Assembly: GCA_035277145.1 (NCBI GenBank)
Contig: DATELA010000004.1
Location: forward strand, 1-64,000
DNA: 64,000 bases
DNA from: DASRAP01 sp035277145
Lineage (GTDB): Bacteria; Gemmatimonadota; Gemmatimonadetes; Gemmatimonadales; Gemmatimonadaceae
Direction: 5' to 3'
Notes under the pieces: generated by a model
Told to the model about the DNA's origin: nothing
Seen by the model: the letters and a program-made list of their open reading frames with translations, nothing else
Database searches by the model: none
Position numbers and translations under genes: made by a program
In this document: positions 8,530 through 18,455 of the stretch, in pieces
How positions within the stretch are numbered: the stretch's first letter is position 1
Layout of the letters: each line of letters begins with the position of its first letter

Positions 8530-9999
8530 CTACACTGCCACTCGGTTACGCCCTTCCGCTTTCGCGCGATACAGCGCGTCGTCTGCACGCGCGAACAGGT
8601 CTTCCGCGCTCTCGACGCCATCGCCGGGGCACACGGATACACCCACGCTCACCGTGACCGACAACGGTCCCTGCGTTTCGCAAAACGCGCGCTTCTCGAT
8701 CTGCGCGCGAACACGTTCGGCAAATGCGATGGCACCGGCGAGGGGAGTTTCGGGCAACACGATCACAAATTCCTCACCGCCGTACCGTGCCACGACGTCG
8801 ACGCTACGAATCTGATCCTGCAGAAACGCGGCGACTTCGCGCAATACATCGTCACCGACCAGGTGACCGTACGTGTCGTTGACGACCTTGAAGTGATCGA
8901 GGTCGAGCATCAACAGCGTCAGCACCGATTGATAACGGTGCGCACGATCGATTTCCGCGGCGAGGCGCGTGGTGAGCGCCCGCCGGTTCAATACCTGTGT
9001 CAGCGGATCGGTGTGCGCGAGCACTTCGAGCCGTGCATTCTCTGACTTCGTAGTTTCCATCACGCGCGCGCGGTGAATCGCCGACACTGCAGCCTTAATC
9101 ACGGCGTCCGCAAACTCGACGTCTTCTTTCGTCAGCGGCGGTTCGTTCAGCATGCGCCGCAGGAAAAACACGCCGGCTTGTTCGCGGTCCAACGTGAACG
9201 GCAACGCGATCACCGAACGCACCGGAACCTTCGTGCCCTTCTCGATCCACTCCTTGCGAATCTCCGCGTACAGCGGGCTCGTCTGCAGATCTTCGATCAA
9301 CACCGCGGTGCCGAGCTCGAGCGCGCTGCGCACTTCGGGATAGAGATGGAGGTTGATCGGTACATTCTTCAGCGACGGATCGTCGAACGCAGTTGCGACC
9401 ACGCCCATTTCATCACCCGCTTTCGCGAGAATCACCGAACACCGTGACAACGACAGCGCGCGCGCGACACGGCCCGCGAGAATGTGGTAGATCTCGTCCG
9501 CCGACAATTCGCCGGTGACTTCGTGCAGGATGTCGACAAGCTTGCGCCGTGTCTCGGCGTCTTCGCGCGCGCGTTGCAGTTCTTCTTCCGCGCTGCGCAG
9601 CGCGTCGCGCGTTGACCGAATCACCGCGCGCAATCGCAACTGCGCCTGCACGCGCGCAATCAGTTCCCGTGGCTTGAACGGTTTCTTGATGTAATCGGCG
9701 GCGCCAAGCCCCAGCGTTTTTTCCGTCGCTTCCTCCGGTGACTGCGATGAGACCATCAACACCGGAATGTCGCGCCAGCGATCGTCGCCCTTGATGCGCG
9801 CGAGCACCGCGTAGCCGTCCTGCTCGGGCATCATGATGTCGAGCAACAAGAGATCAGGCGCGCGCGACGCCATCTCCTCGAACAATTCATCTCCACCCGC
9901 GGCGGTCGAGACATCGTAGCCCTGCTCGCGCAGCACCCACGAAATCGAGTGCAGCACGTTGGGATCGTCGTCTGCAACCAGAATGCGGGAGTTGGGCAT
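8530..9999 (-). CDS. Response regulator diguanylate cyclase (REC-GAF-GGDEF)
   Basis: This 489-residue protein has a receiver domain with acidic pocket DDD (10-12), phospho-acceptor D54 in LLLLDIMMP and K105/106. A coiled region (about 130-160), a GAF-like domain (about 165-310) and a GGDEF domain follow. The active site is GGEEF (407-411), and an I-site RxxD (RSVD, 398-401) sits exactly five residues before it, so product inhibition by c-di-GMP is expected. It should convert GTP to c-di-GMP when phosphorylated. The start is set at MPNSRILV; GTG at 10017 is possible but overlaps the threonine dehydratase stop. No cognate histidine kinase is adjacent. Confidence 0.95.
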   Translation of the reverse strand: MPNSRILVADDDPNVLHSISWVLREQGYDVSTAAGGDELFEEMASRAPDLLLLDIMMPEQDGYAVLARIKGDDRWRDIPVLMVSSQSPEEATEKTLGLGAADYIKKPFKPRELIARVQAQLRLRAVIRSTRDALRSAEEELQRAREDAETRRKLVDILHEVTGELSADEIYHILAGRVARALSLSRCSVILAKAGDEMGVVATAFDDPSLKNVPINLHLYPEVRSALELGTAVLIEDLQTSPLYAEIRKEWIEKGTKVPVRSVIALPFTLDREQAGVFFLRRMLNEPPLTKEDVEFADAVIKAAVSAIHRARVMETTKSENARLEVLAHTDPLTQVLNRRALTTRLAAEIDRAHRYQSVLTLLMLDLDHFKVVNDTYGHLVGDDVLREVAAFLQDQIRSVDVVARYGGEEFVIVLPETPLAGAIAFAERVRAQIEKRAFCETQGPLSVTVSVGVSVCPGDGVESAEDLFARADDALYRAKAEGRNRVAV

Positions 10000-10003
10000 T
10001 GTG

Positions 10004-10969
10004 CTAAGCAGCATCACCAGAAAGGTGTTCGCGGATGCCGGCCCACTCGACGTTGCCGCCGCTCAGCACCGCAACCGTGCGTCCTTTCGCTTTCACCGTG
10101 CCATCGAGCAGTGCGGCAATCGTGATCGCTCCGCTCGGCTCCGCCACCAATTTGGCACGATCCAGCAAAAAACGCATGCCGCGCCGGATGCTGTCGTCGC
10201 TCACCGTCACGACGTCGTCCAGATACTTCGCGTGATGCTCGAAGTTCAGCGTGCCGATCTGCACCGCGAGCAATCCGTCGGCGATGCTGTCGGCTTTCGA
10301 AATGCGCACGGGTTTCCCCGCTTTGCGCGCTTCGGTCAACTTGGGAGCGTGTGCGGGTTCCACGCCGACCGTGCGCGCGTTGGGGGCGCGCAACTTGATC
10401 GCGGTCGCAACACCGGCGGAAAGTCCACCGCCACCAACGGGAACCAACACGGTGCCGATATCTGCGAGATCATCCGCGATCTCGAGACCGGCCGTACCCT
10501 GGCCCGCGATGATGAGCGGGTCGTCGTACGGAGGAACGAGCGTGCCACCCGTCGCTTTTGAAATCTCGATCGCGCGATCCATGCGCTCCGCGGTCGTTGT
10601 GCCCGCGAGTTCGACTTTTGCACCGAGCCGCTCGCACCCTGCGCGCTTGGGCGCGGTGACGTTGGTCGGCATGACGACAGTACACGGAACGCTGAACAGC
10701 TTCGCCGCGAGCGCGACCGCTTGCGCGTGATTGCCCGATGACGGCGCGATGACGCCGTTCGCGCGAACCTTGGCGTCCATGTTTGCGACGTAGTTGTACG
10801 CGCCACGGAACTTGAACGCACCGCAGCGCTGCAGCATTTCAGGTTTTACATAGGCGTCGACGCCGGTCGCGTCGCTCAAACCGGCGACGGGAAGCAGCGG
10901 CGTGCGCACAGCGACACCACGGAGCAGACCGGCTGCGGCCTGCAAATCTTTCAGCGCAACGAGGGACAC
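10004..10969 (-). CDS. Threonine/serine dehydratase (PLP fold type II)
   Basis: This 321-residue enzyme lacks an ACT regulatory domain and so resembles the catabolic or short biosynthetic threonine dehydratases and serine racemase-like enzymes. Motifs are the PLP lysine in GAFKFRGAYN, SSGNHAQAVALAAK for phosphate binding, a glycine loop VPVGGGGLSAG, and VLSGGNVE near the C-terminus. It would convert threonine to 2-oxobutanoate and ammonia. The start is GTG at 10969 (VSLVALKDLQAAAGLL). The open frame runs to 11212, but those extra residues are Arg/Ser-rich and overlap the next gene. It is followed within a few bases by the cyclase gene. Confidence 0.92.
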   Translation of the reverse strand: MSLVALKDLQAAAGLLRGVAVRTPLLPVAGLSDATGVDAYVKPEMLQRCGAFKFRGAYNYVANMDAKVRANGVIAPSSGNHAQAVALAAKLFSVPCTVVMPTNVTAPKRAGCERLGAKVELAGTTTAERMDRAIEISKATGGTLVPPYDDPLIIAGQGTAGLEIADDLADIGTVLVPVGGGGLSAGVATAIKLRAPNARTVGVEPAHAPKLTEARKAGKPVRISKADSIADGLLAVQIGTLNFEHHAKYLDDVVTVSDDSIRRGMRFLLDRAKLVAEPSGAITIAALLDGTVKAKGRTVAVLSGGNVEWAGIREHLSGDAA

Positions 10970-11099
10970 GTTGTCCAGGGTAGGGCCGCGCGACACTCCG
11001 GCGCGGCGATGGCTGGCTAAGCTACGACTCGCCGCTCTGAGCGGGAAGCGTTTGCGATCAGTGATCCGCCCCTCGCGCACGAGGGGTGGGTGAGGGCCG

Positions 11100-14000
11100 T
11101 CACGCCGCCGCCGGAGCCTCCGGTCCTCTGCGTCGGAACAGCTTCCAGAACGCGAGGAATCGCAGCCACCTGAACCATCGGCGCCAGCCACCGCGTGGTC
11201 GAGGAGATCCACGCCGCCCGAAAATCAGTGCAGGCATGATGAACATCGTGCCGATCGTGCCGGCGATTGTGCCGCCCGCGGTCGCCAGGGCGATCGCGCC
11301 AAACAGGCTCGTCGTCGGGGTGTTGATCGACAGTGGAAGCAGGCTCGCGAGCGCAGTGATCGTAACGATGAGAATCATCCCGGACCGGTCGAGCGCTGCG
11401 CGTAGTACGGCTCCTGCATCGAGACTCTTCCGTATACCGGCCGCAGCGTGCCTGCGCCGTGTTTGCAACGCGGCGTCCGTAAACAGAATCGCCTGGTGCA
11501 CGGCAATGCCTATGACAAGAATGACGCCCACCGCCGCTTCGCGGGTGAACGCAGCGCCGAACGCCCAGAACGCCGCGATAACTCCGCTCAGTGGAAGCGG
11601 GAGGCTCAGGAACACCATTGCCGCAGCCCACGCGGAGTCGAACACGAGCGCAACGGAGAGAATCACCAGCGCGATGCCGATGCCAAACACGAGCCACAGT
11701 CCTTTCGTGCTCTCGTCTTCGGCGCCCCACGAGTACGTCGCCTCCGCAACCGAGTAGCCAGCAGGAACCTGAATGTTGGCCATGAACGCATTGTGTGTGC
11801 GCTGCGCAAGCTTCGCCGGACCGCGGAAATCGTAGCTCACGATGCGCACATACTGCTGATCGCGCCGTTCGATGTTGGCGAGTGCCTCACGTTCGGAAAC
11901 GCGCGCGAGATCTTCGATGCGCACTGGCGCGCCGCGAGCGTTGCCCACTAACGACGCCTTCAAATCATCGAGCGTGCGCAGAATCGAGCCTTCCGCCTTC
12001 ACCATGATCGGGAGTTCTTCACCACCGATTTCGGTAGGAATGGAATTACTCATGCTGCGCATTTCGCGCGATGCCGCACGGCCGAAGTTCTGCGACGTCA
12101 ACCCAAAGCGCGCGAGCGCTTCCCGGTCAGGTTCGAGCGTAATCGCGTAACCTTTCTGCCCGCCCCAGCCCATCGACGCGAGATTCGTGTTCACATCGCG
12201 CACGCGCGGGATCTGTTCGAGTCGCGCCTTGAGATCGTTCGCGAGATTCTCGACGCCCGTGTACGAGTACCCAAGCACGCGGAGCCTGAACGTGGACGAC
12301 ATGCTGCCACCCATGCCCGCGGAGAAACCGGGTCCCTGCCCCTGAACCGAGATCGTCGCGCCGCCGATGAACACCGCGCGCTGCGTGAGTTCTTCCTGCA
12401 GTTGCAGCGGCACCGCGGTGAGCGCGCCGTCGGTCGTAAACACCACCTGCATGAACGCGCCCATGCCGGTGCCCTGCGTGATGACCTGCTCGATCTCAGG
12501 CCGCTTGCCGACGATCGCTTCGAATTCCTTCATGCCGGCATCGAGTGCTTCTGGATCCGAACCGCGCGGGAACGTCATGCTGACTCGGATTGCCGTCTGT
12601 TGCTGACCGAATCCACCGCCCCACGCGAATCGTGGAATCTTCTTGACGAACACCCAGGTCAGTCCGGAAAGCGCAGCGACCGTCAGCAGCAGCGTGAGCG
12701 GACGGAGGCGCAATGTCCAACCGACCAACCACGCGTACACGCGCTCACCCATGCGCCAGCGCCAGCGACGGAACCGGTGCGATGACGCGAGCGCAGGCAC
12801 AACCGTAATCGCCGTGATGACCGACCACGCCAGGGCAAGCAAAAATGCAGACGCGAACGGCATGAACGCCGCGCGTGCGTTGCCCTGCAGATACATGAAC
12901 GGGAACAACACCACAGCTGTCGTCAGCGTCGAGCCGACGACTGCGGGTGCAATGCGTCCAGTCGCCGCGATGCGTCCTTCCGGCGTCGTCGGTGCACCGC
13001 GCAATCGATTCGCAACGATCAGTGCGTCCTGCACGAGAATGCCGACGCCCATGCCAAGTCCCGCAAGCGTCAGCATGTTCGCGGGAATTTTCAGGATGTA
13101 GAGACTCAGCGCGGTACCGCCGAGTGCGACCGCGGTGGAGCCCATGACCAGCAGCACGGCGTACGCATCGAACAACAGAAATGCGAGCACTACGAGCACC
13201 GCACCGAACGCGATAGCGCCACGCTTTTGCAGATCGTTGAGTTCTTTCTTGAGATTGACGCTTTCGTCGCTGTACACACTCAGCTGCAACCCAGGCGGCA
13301 GTTGCGGCTTGAGCTCTTGCATCGCCGCGCGCACGTCGCGCGCAGTGCGGATCGCGTCGGCTTTCGCTTCGCGCGTAATCGTCAGCGCGAGCGCGGGCTG
13401 TCCGTCGATGCGAAAGAATCGTCCACCCGCATCTTCCTCCGCACGAACGGACGCGAGGTCGCTGATCCTGAAGACCCGGCCGCTCGGCGATCGAACGGGA
13501 ATGTTGCCGATATCTTCGACGCGCTCGAGTTCTTCACGGAAAATAACGGCTTGCGTTGTGGGCCCGCGCCGCTGCTCGCCAACGGTCTCGATGCGCGTCC
13601 TCATGTTGCTGACGGCGTCGGTGATCAGCTCCGGCGGGATATTGAGTTGCCGCAGCAAGCTCGGGTTGTAGTTGACGCTGATGCTGAAATCAGTGCCGCC
13701 TCCCGTTCCGACGGCGCCCACTCCGGGAACCGCCGACAGTCGCGGTGCAACAATGTCTTCTACGGCTTTGAGCAGAGCGCCGGGAGTGTACGGGCCGGTG
13801 ACGCGCACCGTGAGGAGCGATGATTCGCGCAGTGCATCGGGCACATAGTTCTGCACCGCGCTCACGCGAATGCCCGGCTCCAGTTCGCGTTTGAGAACTT
13901 CGAGCCGCTCCATGATGGCGAGCCGCGTATACTGCACATGCGCTTGTGGCTCGAGATAAATCGTCAATCGCGACGAGAAATCCGACGATGTGCTCTCGAC

Positions 14001-14231
14001 GCGCTTCACGTCGCGCACACCCTGGACTGCAGACTCGAGCGGCGCCGTCACGTACATCTCCATCAATTCCGGCGAGGCACCCGGCCAACTCGCCGACAGA
14101 TTGAGCCGCGGCAGTTCGACAGTCGTTTTCGTCGCGAGTGCGAGACGCGAAAACGCCACTGCGCCTGCGGTCAAAAACGTTGCGCACGCCGCCCACACCA
14201 CGGCGGGGCGCCGAACAGACCATGCAATCAT
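11100..14231 (-). CDS. RND efflux permease, second subunit (Q-D in TM4)
   Basis: This 1043-residue RND permease has two 6-TM halves and two large periplasmic loops. In TM4 the AcrB Asp407-Asp408 pair is read as Q401-D402 (GILVQDALIV), so the first acidic residue is lost. In TM10 the AcrB Lys940 position is His (IAVHQAIL). The C-terminus is a Trp/Arg-rich basic tail. Its ATG overlaps the stop of the preceding permease gene (ATGA), giving tight coupling. The partner permease has the reciprocal D-Q pair, so the two probably form one heteromeric pump. The substrate is unknown and no TolC-like gene is nearby. Confidence 0.95.
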   Translation of the reverse strand: MIAWSVRRPAVVWAACATFLTAGAVAFSRLALATKTTVELPRLNLSASWPGASPELMEMYVTAPLESAVQGVRDVKRVESTSSDFSSRLTIYLEPQAHVQYTRLAIMERLEVLKRELEPGIRVSAVQNYVPDALRESSLLTVRVTGPYTPGALLKAVEDIVAPRLSAVPGVGAVGTGGGTDFSISVNYNPSLLRQLNIPPELITDAVSNMRTRIETVGEQRRGPTTQAVIFREELERVEDIGNIPVRSPSGRVFRISDLASVRAEEDAGGRFFRIDGQPALALTITREAKADAIRTARDVRAAMQELKPQLPPGLQLSVYSDESVNLKKELNDLQKRGAIAFGAVLVVLAFLLFDAYAVLLVMGSTAVALGGTALSLYILKIPANMLTLAGLGMGVGILVQDALIVANRLRGAPTTPEGRIAATGRIAPAVVGSTLTTAVVLFPFMYLQGNARAAFMPFASAFLLALAWSVITAITVVPALASSHRFRRWRWRMGERVYAWLVGWTLRLRPLTLLLTVAALSGLTWVFVKKIPRFAWGGGFGQQQTAIRVSMTFPRGSDPEALDAGMKEFEAIVGKRPEIEQVITQGTGMGAFMQVVFTTDGALTAVPLQLQEELTQRAVFIGGATISVQGQGPGFSAGMGGSMSSTFRLRVLGYSYTGVENLANDLKARLEQIPRVRDVNTNLASMGWGGQKGYAITLEPDREALARFGLTSQNFGRAASREMRSMSNSIPTEIGGEELPIMVKAEGSILRTLDDLKASLVGNARGAPVRIEDLARVSEREALANIERRDQQYVRIVSYDFRGPAKLAQRTHNAFMANIQVPAGYSVAEATYSWGAEDESTKGLWLVFGIGIALVILSVALVFDSAWAAAMVFLSLPLPLSGVIAAFWAFGAAFTREAAVGVILVIGIAVHQAILFTDAALQTRRRHAAAGIRKSLDAGAVLRAALDRSGMILIVTITALASLLPLSINTPTTSLFGAIALATAGGTIAGTIGTMFIMPALIFGRRGSPRPRGGWRRWFRWLRFLAFWKLFRRRGPEAPAAA

Positions 14232-17200
14232 GCGGCGCGCCTCTCTTTGATTCGTTCGAACGTGTAGTACGTCGTCGGCAGTAAGTAGAACGCAACGGCG
14301 AGTGCAGAGAACGTACCACCGATGATTCCCGCGGCGAGCGGCTGATACAGCGCGCCACCGCTACCGAGGCCAAACACGAGCGGAAGAACACCGGTGACCG
14401 TCGTCAGCGACGTCATCGCAATGGCGCGCAACCGCCGGCGACCGCCCTGCAGAATCGCGTCGCGCAACGGCACGCCTTCGGCGCGCAGTTGTTCGATCGC
14501 GGCGAGTTTCACAATCGCTTCGTTGTCCGCGAGTCCAATCATGACGACGATACCGATGAGCGAAACAGCGTTAATGCTTTGACCGGTGATCCACAGGAGC
14601 AGGATACCGCCGGCCGCAGCGAGTGGTACGGTGAGAATCACGACAAACGGCATCGTGAACGACGCGAATTCACCCGCGAGTACGAGAAACACCAACGCAA
14701 CCGACAACAATCCAACGAGTGCGAGCTCGCTGGTGGTGCGGCGTTGTTCGATGTCCGCACCGGTGATCTCCCATGTGACACCGGGTGGGGCGCGCAGGGA
14801 TTCCATCGCCGCGCGCACATCGTCGGTCGCCTTTGCGGTACCGCCGCGTTCGATCTGTCCCTCGACGATTGCGACCGGCCGTTGCCCGACGCGCACGACC
14901 TCGAGCGGCGCAGACGTTTCCTTCGACGTCACCAGATTGCCGACAGGAATCCCGGCGACGAGTGTGTTCATCGCCGTCGCCAGATCTTCGTTCGACAATC
15001 CCGAGTAGCGCACCTTGATCGGCGTGCGGCGATCGGTCTCGCGAAACTCCGACGCAGAGACGCCGCCGAGTCCGCCGCGCAACGCGTCGATGACTGCGGT
15101 GGGGTTGATGTTGCGCTCCACGAGCCGTTCGCGTTCGAGCTGCACTTCGATGATCGGCTGGGTCGCGGCGAACGCCGCGCGCACATCGGACAACGTGGAG
15201 AGCTTGGTGAGCGCCGCGCGCGCGGAATCGGCCCACTGATTCGCGACGTCGAGTGTGCGCGCGCTGACTTCCACGCGCACAAGCCGCCCTTCGCGTCCAA
15301 TGAGCGATCCGAATTCCGATTGGCCCGCGAGATCCAGCGCGAGATGTCCTTGCGCAAGATCGGGCGTTGCGGCGCGCAAACGATCCGCGAAGCGCGCCGC
15401 GTCCTCGTGCTCGGGAACGGGGATGATGAGCTGCGCAACGGCCGACGAACCGGGATCGGAACCCGCGAGAATTTCTTCGTCGGTTGCCGCACCAATGCGC
15501 GTGTACACCCCGCGCGCATCCATCGCGCGCGCCGCCGCTTCGATACGCGCCGCCTGACGCGCCGTTTCTTCGATCGCGGTTCCTTCAGGCAGTTTGAGCT
15601 GCGCAACGACAAGTCCTTCGTCGACCTGCGGCAAAATCTCGCGCGGCAGAATCATCGCGACGCGAACCGTGCCGATAACCGCAAGAATCGCCACGCTGAA
15701 CACAATTGCCGGGTTATTCAGCGACCAGTCGACGCCGCGCTCATACATGTGCGCGAGCCGCAAGCCAATTGCGTCGAGCCCGCGCACAAACGCGGACTGC
15801 GCCTGTGCCTCTGCTCGTCGTCTCGTCTTCTCGTCGTCTCGTGCCCGTCGTCCCGCCATCATCACGGGCATGAGCGTGAGTGCGAGCACGAGCGACGCCG
15901 CAATCGACGTCACCACCGACAGCGACAGATCGCGGAACAACGCCGCCGCAAGACCGCGCACGAAAATGATCGGACCAAACACGAGCAGCGTCGTGAGCGT
16001 GCCCGCGATGAGTGGTCCGCCGATTTCCTCCGTTCCGCTGATCACCGCTTCGCGCAATGGAACGCCACGTTCCACCTGCGCGCCGACTGCTTCTGCGACA
16101 ACAATCGCCTGGTCGACGAGAATACCGACCGCGAGCGCAAGCCCGCCGAGCGACAACACGTTGATCGACACATCCGCGAGCTGCAGCAGCACGAGCGACA
16201 CCATCACCGACAGCGGAATGAACAATCCGATGACGAGCGAGAGTCGCACGTCTTTGATGAACACCAGAATCAGCAACAGCGACAGCAGACCGCCGATCAC
16301 GATCTCCTGCCACAAATTGTTCAGCGCGTCCGTGACGAACTCGGCTTGCGCCGCAACAATCGAAAGCCGAATCGCGGGGAATTCCTGCTGCAGTGCTTCG
16401 ACTGTCTTGTACAACTCGCTGGTCACCTTCACCGTATTCGAGCCGGCGTCTTTGTAAATGACGAGACCAACCGCCGGACCACCGTCGAGTCGCGTGAGCG
16501 TCAGCGGATCGGCGAGACCGACGGTGATTTTCGCGATGTCGCGCAGTTTGACGCCGGCCTGCCCAACAGGCACTGCACCGACCTCGTCCGCCGACTGGAA
16601 TTCCGTGATTGCGCGAACGCTGAACCGGAATTGCCCGCGACGCACCGTACCCGACTGGCCCGTGATGTTCGCCGCGCGAATCGCGTTCGCGACGTCGTTG
16701 GGTGTGAGGCCGAGTTGACGCATCTTGTCTGCGTCTGCGTCAACGCGAATTTCGTCCGTGAGCGCACCAACCACGGCGACCGATGCAACGCCTTCGATTT
16801 GTTCGAAGCGCCGCGCGTGAATGTCATCGGCGGTATGCGCGAGTTCGCGCAAATCGTGACGCCCCGTCATGCCGAGCACAGCAATCGGACGTTCGCCGGG
16901 ATCGCTCGTCAGCAACGTCGGACGCCCAGCGGTCTGCGGGAGTCCCGCAATCGCGTCGAGCTTTTCGCGCACCACGAGCACCGTGGCGCGCATATCGGTG
17001 CCCCACGCGAAGCGTGCCGTCGTGACGGCTTCGTTGTTGCGGCTCACCGTGCGCAGCTCGACGAGTCCCGGCGTCGCCGCGAGTGCCTGCTCGATTGGCT
17101 CTGCGATGAAGCGCGAAACTTCAGTCGCGGCGGCGCCATCGTACGTCGTGCGCACGGTGAGCACGGGCAAACTCACGTCGGGCAGCAGCGACACAGGCAG

Positions 17201-17293
17201 GCGCGTCAACGACACGCTGCCGAGCAGTACGACGGCGAGCGTCGCCGCGATGGTCGAGACCGGGCGGCGAACGCTGGCGGAAGTCAGCGACAT
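14228..17293 (-). CDS. RND efflux permease, first subunit (D-Q in TM4)
   Basis: This 1021-residue RND permease has TM1 near 10-30 and TM2-6 near 330-475. A cytoplasmic linker (about 478-500) is rich in Arg/Glu and encoded by a 16-bp-period DNA repeat. A second TM bundle follows after residue 850. TM4 reads GILVDQAIVV (D394-Q395), keeping only the first of the two AcrB aspartates. TM10 reads IGLADNEAIV, with no Lys940 equivalent. It lies 10 nt after the adaptor gene and overlaps the next permease by 4 bp, so the order is adaptor, permease 1, permease 2, as in heteromeric MdtABC-like systems. Confidence 0.95.
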   Translation of the reverse strand: MSLTSASVRRPVSTIAATLAVVLLGSVSLTRLPVSLLPDVSLPVLTVRTTYDGAAATEVSRFIAEPIEQALAATPGLVELRTVSRNNEAVTTARFAWGTDMRATVLVVREKLDAIAGLPQTAGRPTLLTSDPGERPIAVLGMTGRHDLRELAHTADDIHARRFEQIEGVASVAVVGALTDEIRVDADADKMRQLGLTPNDVANAIRAANITGQSGTVRRGQFRFSVRAITEFQSADEVGAVPVGQAGVKLRDIAKITVGLADPLTLTRLDGGPAVGLVIYKDAGSNTVKVTSELYKTVEALQQEFPAIRLSIVAAQAEFVTDALNNLWQEIVIGGLLSLLLILVFIKDVRLSLVIGLFIPLSVMVSLVLLQLADVSINVLSLGGLALAVGILVDQAIVVAEAVGAQVERGVPLREAVISGTEEIGGPLIAGTLTTLLVFGPIIFVRGLAAALFRDLSLSVVTSIAASLVLALTLMPVMMAGRRARDDEKTRRRAEAQAQSAFVRGLDAIGLRLAHMYERGVDWSLNNPAIVFSVAILAVIGTVRVAMILPREILPQVDEGLVVAQLKLPEGTAIEETARQAARIEAAARAMDARGVYTRIGAATDEEILAGSDPGSSAVAQLIIPVPEHEDAARFADRLRAATPDLAQGHLALDLAGQSEFGSLIGREGRLVRVEVSARTLDVANQWADSARAALTKLSTLSDVRAAFAATQPIIEVQLERERLVERNINPTAVIDALRGGLGGVSASEFRETDRRTPIKVRYSGLSNEDLATAMNTLVAGIPVGNLVTSKETSAPLEVVRVGQRPVAIVEGQIERGGTAKATDDVRAAMESLRAPPGVTWEITGADIEQRRTTSELALVGLLSVALVFLVLAGEFASFTMPFVVILTVPLAAAGGILLLWITGQSINAVSLIGIVVMIGLADNEAIVKLAAIEQLRAEGVPLRDAILQGGRRRLRAIAMTSLTTVTGVLPLVFGLGSGGALYQPLAAGIIGGTFSALAVAFYLLPTTYYTFERIKERRAA
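15806..15853. repeat. Degenerate 16-bp-period repeat inside RND permease gene
   Basis: CTCGTCGTCTCGT occurs at 15814-15826 and again at 15830-15842, exactly 16 bp apart. A third diverged unit (TCGTGCCCGTCGTCCC) follows. The CTCGTCGTC core and 16-bp period match the intergenic arrays at 5832 and 21268. In the protein it encodes an Arg/Asp/Glu-rich stretch of the cytoplasmic linker between the two halves of the pump (residues about 481-497). Confidence 0.55.
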
Positions 17294-17303
17294 GCGCGGA
17301 GTG

Positions 17304-18455
17304 TTATTGGCGAGCTTCGGTCTCTCGCCGCGCGACCACGCGCACAGGCGCGTCGTGTGTCAGCGTGAGCTGTCCCTGCACGACGATCTGATCGCCGGGT
17401 TGCACAGGGATTTGTCCGACGTTCTGTCCGGACGTGTCCGGTAATACTTCCGTCCACAATCCGTTCGAGCGGCCGGGTACGATGTACACCCACTGCGCGC
17501 GCCCGTTTTTCACCACGAACACGAGCGGACGTCCGTCGCGCTGAATGACGGCCGTTGCGGGCACGAGACGACGCTTGGTCAAACGTTGTGCTTCGAGCTT
17601 CACGTCGGCGTACATGCCCGGTCGCAACACATCGGTGCCGCGCACACGCACGTACGCACGGCCGGAACGCGATACGCTATCGATGATGGGGAGCACGGCG
17701 ACGATTTTGCCTTCGGAGACTCTGTTCGGTGCCGCGGCTGTGCTGACTGCGGCGTCACCGCCGACACGCACGAGTTGAATGTCGTGTTCGAGCACCGCGG
17801 CTTCGATGCGCAGATTCGTCGCATCGACGATCATCGTGACTTGTTGACTCGCGCCGATGCGCTCGCCCATTGACACGTCGATCTGGTCGATGATGCCGTC
17901 GAATGGCGCTTTCACCGTGGAGCGTTCGCGTTCCCATTTCGCACGTTCCAGCGAGAGCTCGGCCGTCTTCAGGCCGGACCTCACGCGCGCGCGCTCGAGC
18001 CGTTCCGGTGTCGGCGCGTTGCCGGTCACGGCCGAGTCCGGAACCCATTCTTCGCGAAAACGTCCCGTCGCTTCAGCGACCTGAGCTTCGGCCTGGCGCA
18101 CAGCGAAATCGAATTCGTATTGCGCGAGGCGAATAATCGGCTGACCCTTTTTTACGCGATCTCCCGGCCGCGCGAGAATCGCCTCGACCGTACCACCGAC
18201 TTCGGCCTTGAGTCTGGTTTCCGATTCGGAGCGCACGAGGCCGCGCGTGACGAGCGAAATGATGAGGTCGCCGTCGATTGCCGCTTCGGCGGTCACGGGC
18301 AGAACCATCGACGAGCTCGATCCCGCCGCGGCGGTATCGGCACTGGTGCCCGACGTCGACGTCGAGTCACCTGCACCATCGGCACCATCGCCGCCCTTGC
18401 AAGCCGCGAGTGTTGCGAGTGCGACCGAGGCCGCAAAAAGCGAAAAGCGCTGCAC
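17304..18455 (-). CDS. RND periplasmic adaptor lipoprotein (membrane fusion protein)
   Basis: This 383-residue protein begins with a lipoprotein signal (LAAC then KGGDGADG). A Ser/Thr/Ala linker, a biotinyl-lipoyl-like half (GGTVEAILARPGDRVKKGQPI), an alpha-helical hairpin (about 135-200) and the partner half VKAPFDGIIDQIDVSMGERI follow. A beta-barrel and membrane-proximal domain ends in QLTLTHDAPVRVV. It links the inner-membrane pump to an outer-membrane channel. It is the first gene of the adaptor-permease-permease operon. The 234-nt space upstream contains a strong hairpin. Confidence 0.94.
   Translation of the reverse strand: MQRFSLFAASVALATLAACKGGDGADGAGDSTSTSGTSADTAAAGSSSSMVLPVTAEAAIDGDLIISLVTRGLVRSESETRLKAEVGGTVEAILARPGDRVKKGQPIIRLAQYEFDFAVRQAEAQVAEATGRFREEWVPDSAVTGNAPTPERLERARVRSGLKTAELSLERAKWERERSTVKAPFDGIIDQIDVSMGERIGASQQVTMIVDATNLRIEAAVLEHDIQLVRVGGDAAVSTAAAPNRVSEGKIVAVLPIIDSVSRSGRAYVRVRGTDVLRPGMYADVKLEAQRLTKRRLVPATAVIQRDGRPLVFVVKNGRAQWVYIVPGRSNGLWTEVLPDTSGQNVGQIPVQPGDQIVVQGQLTLTHDAPVRVVARRETEARQ

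Noticed and set aside
10970..11212. N-terminal extension of threonine dehydratase
   Set aside because: The extra 81 codons are Arg/Ser-rich, overlap the RND permease end and do not fit the family, which starts near VSLVALKDLQ.
14489..17368. 959-codon plus-strand frame opposite the RND permease
   Set aside because: The translation is His/Arg-rich with no domain pattern; it is the antisense shadow of a clearly real gene.
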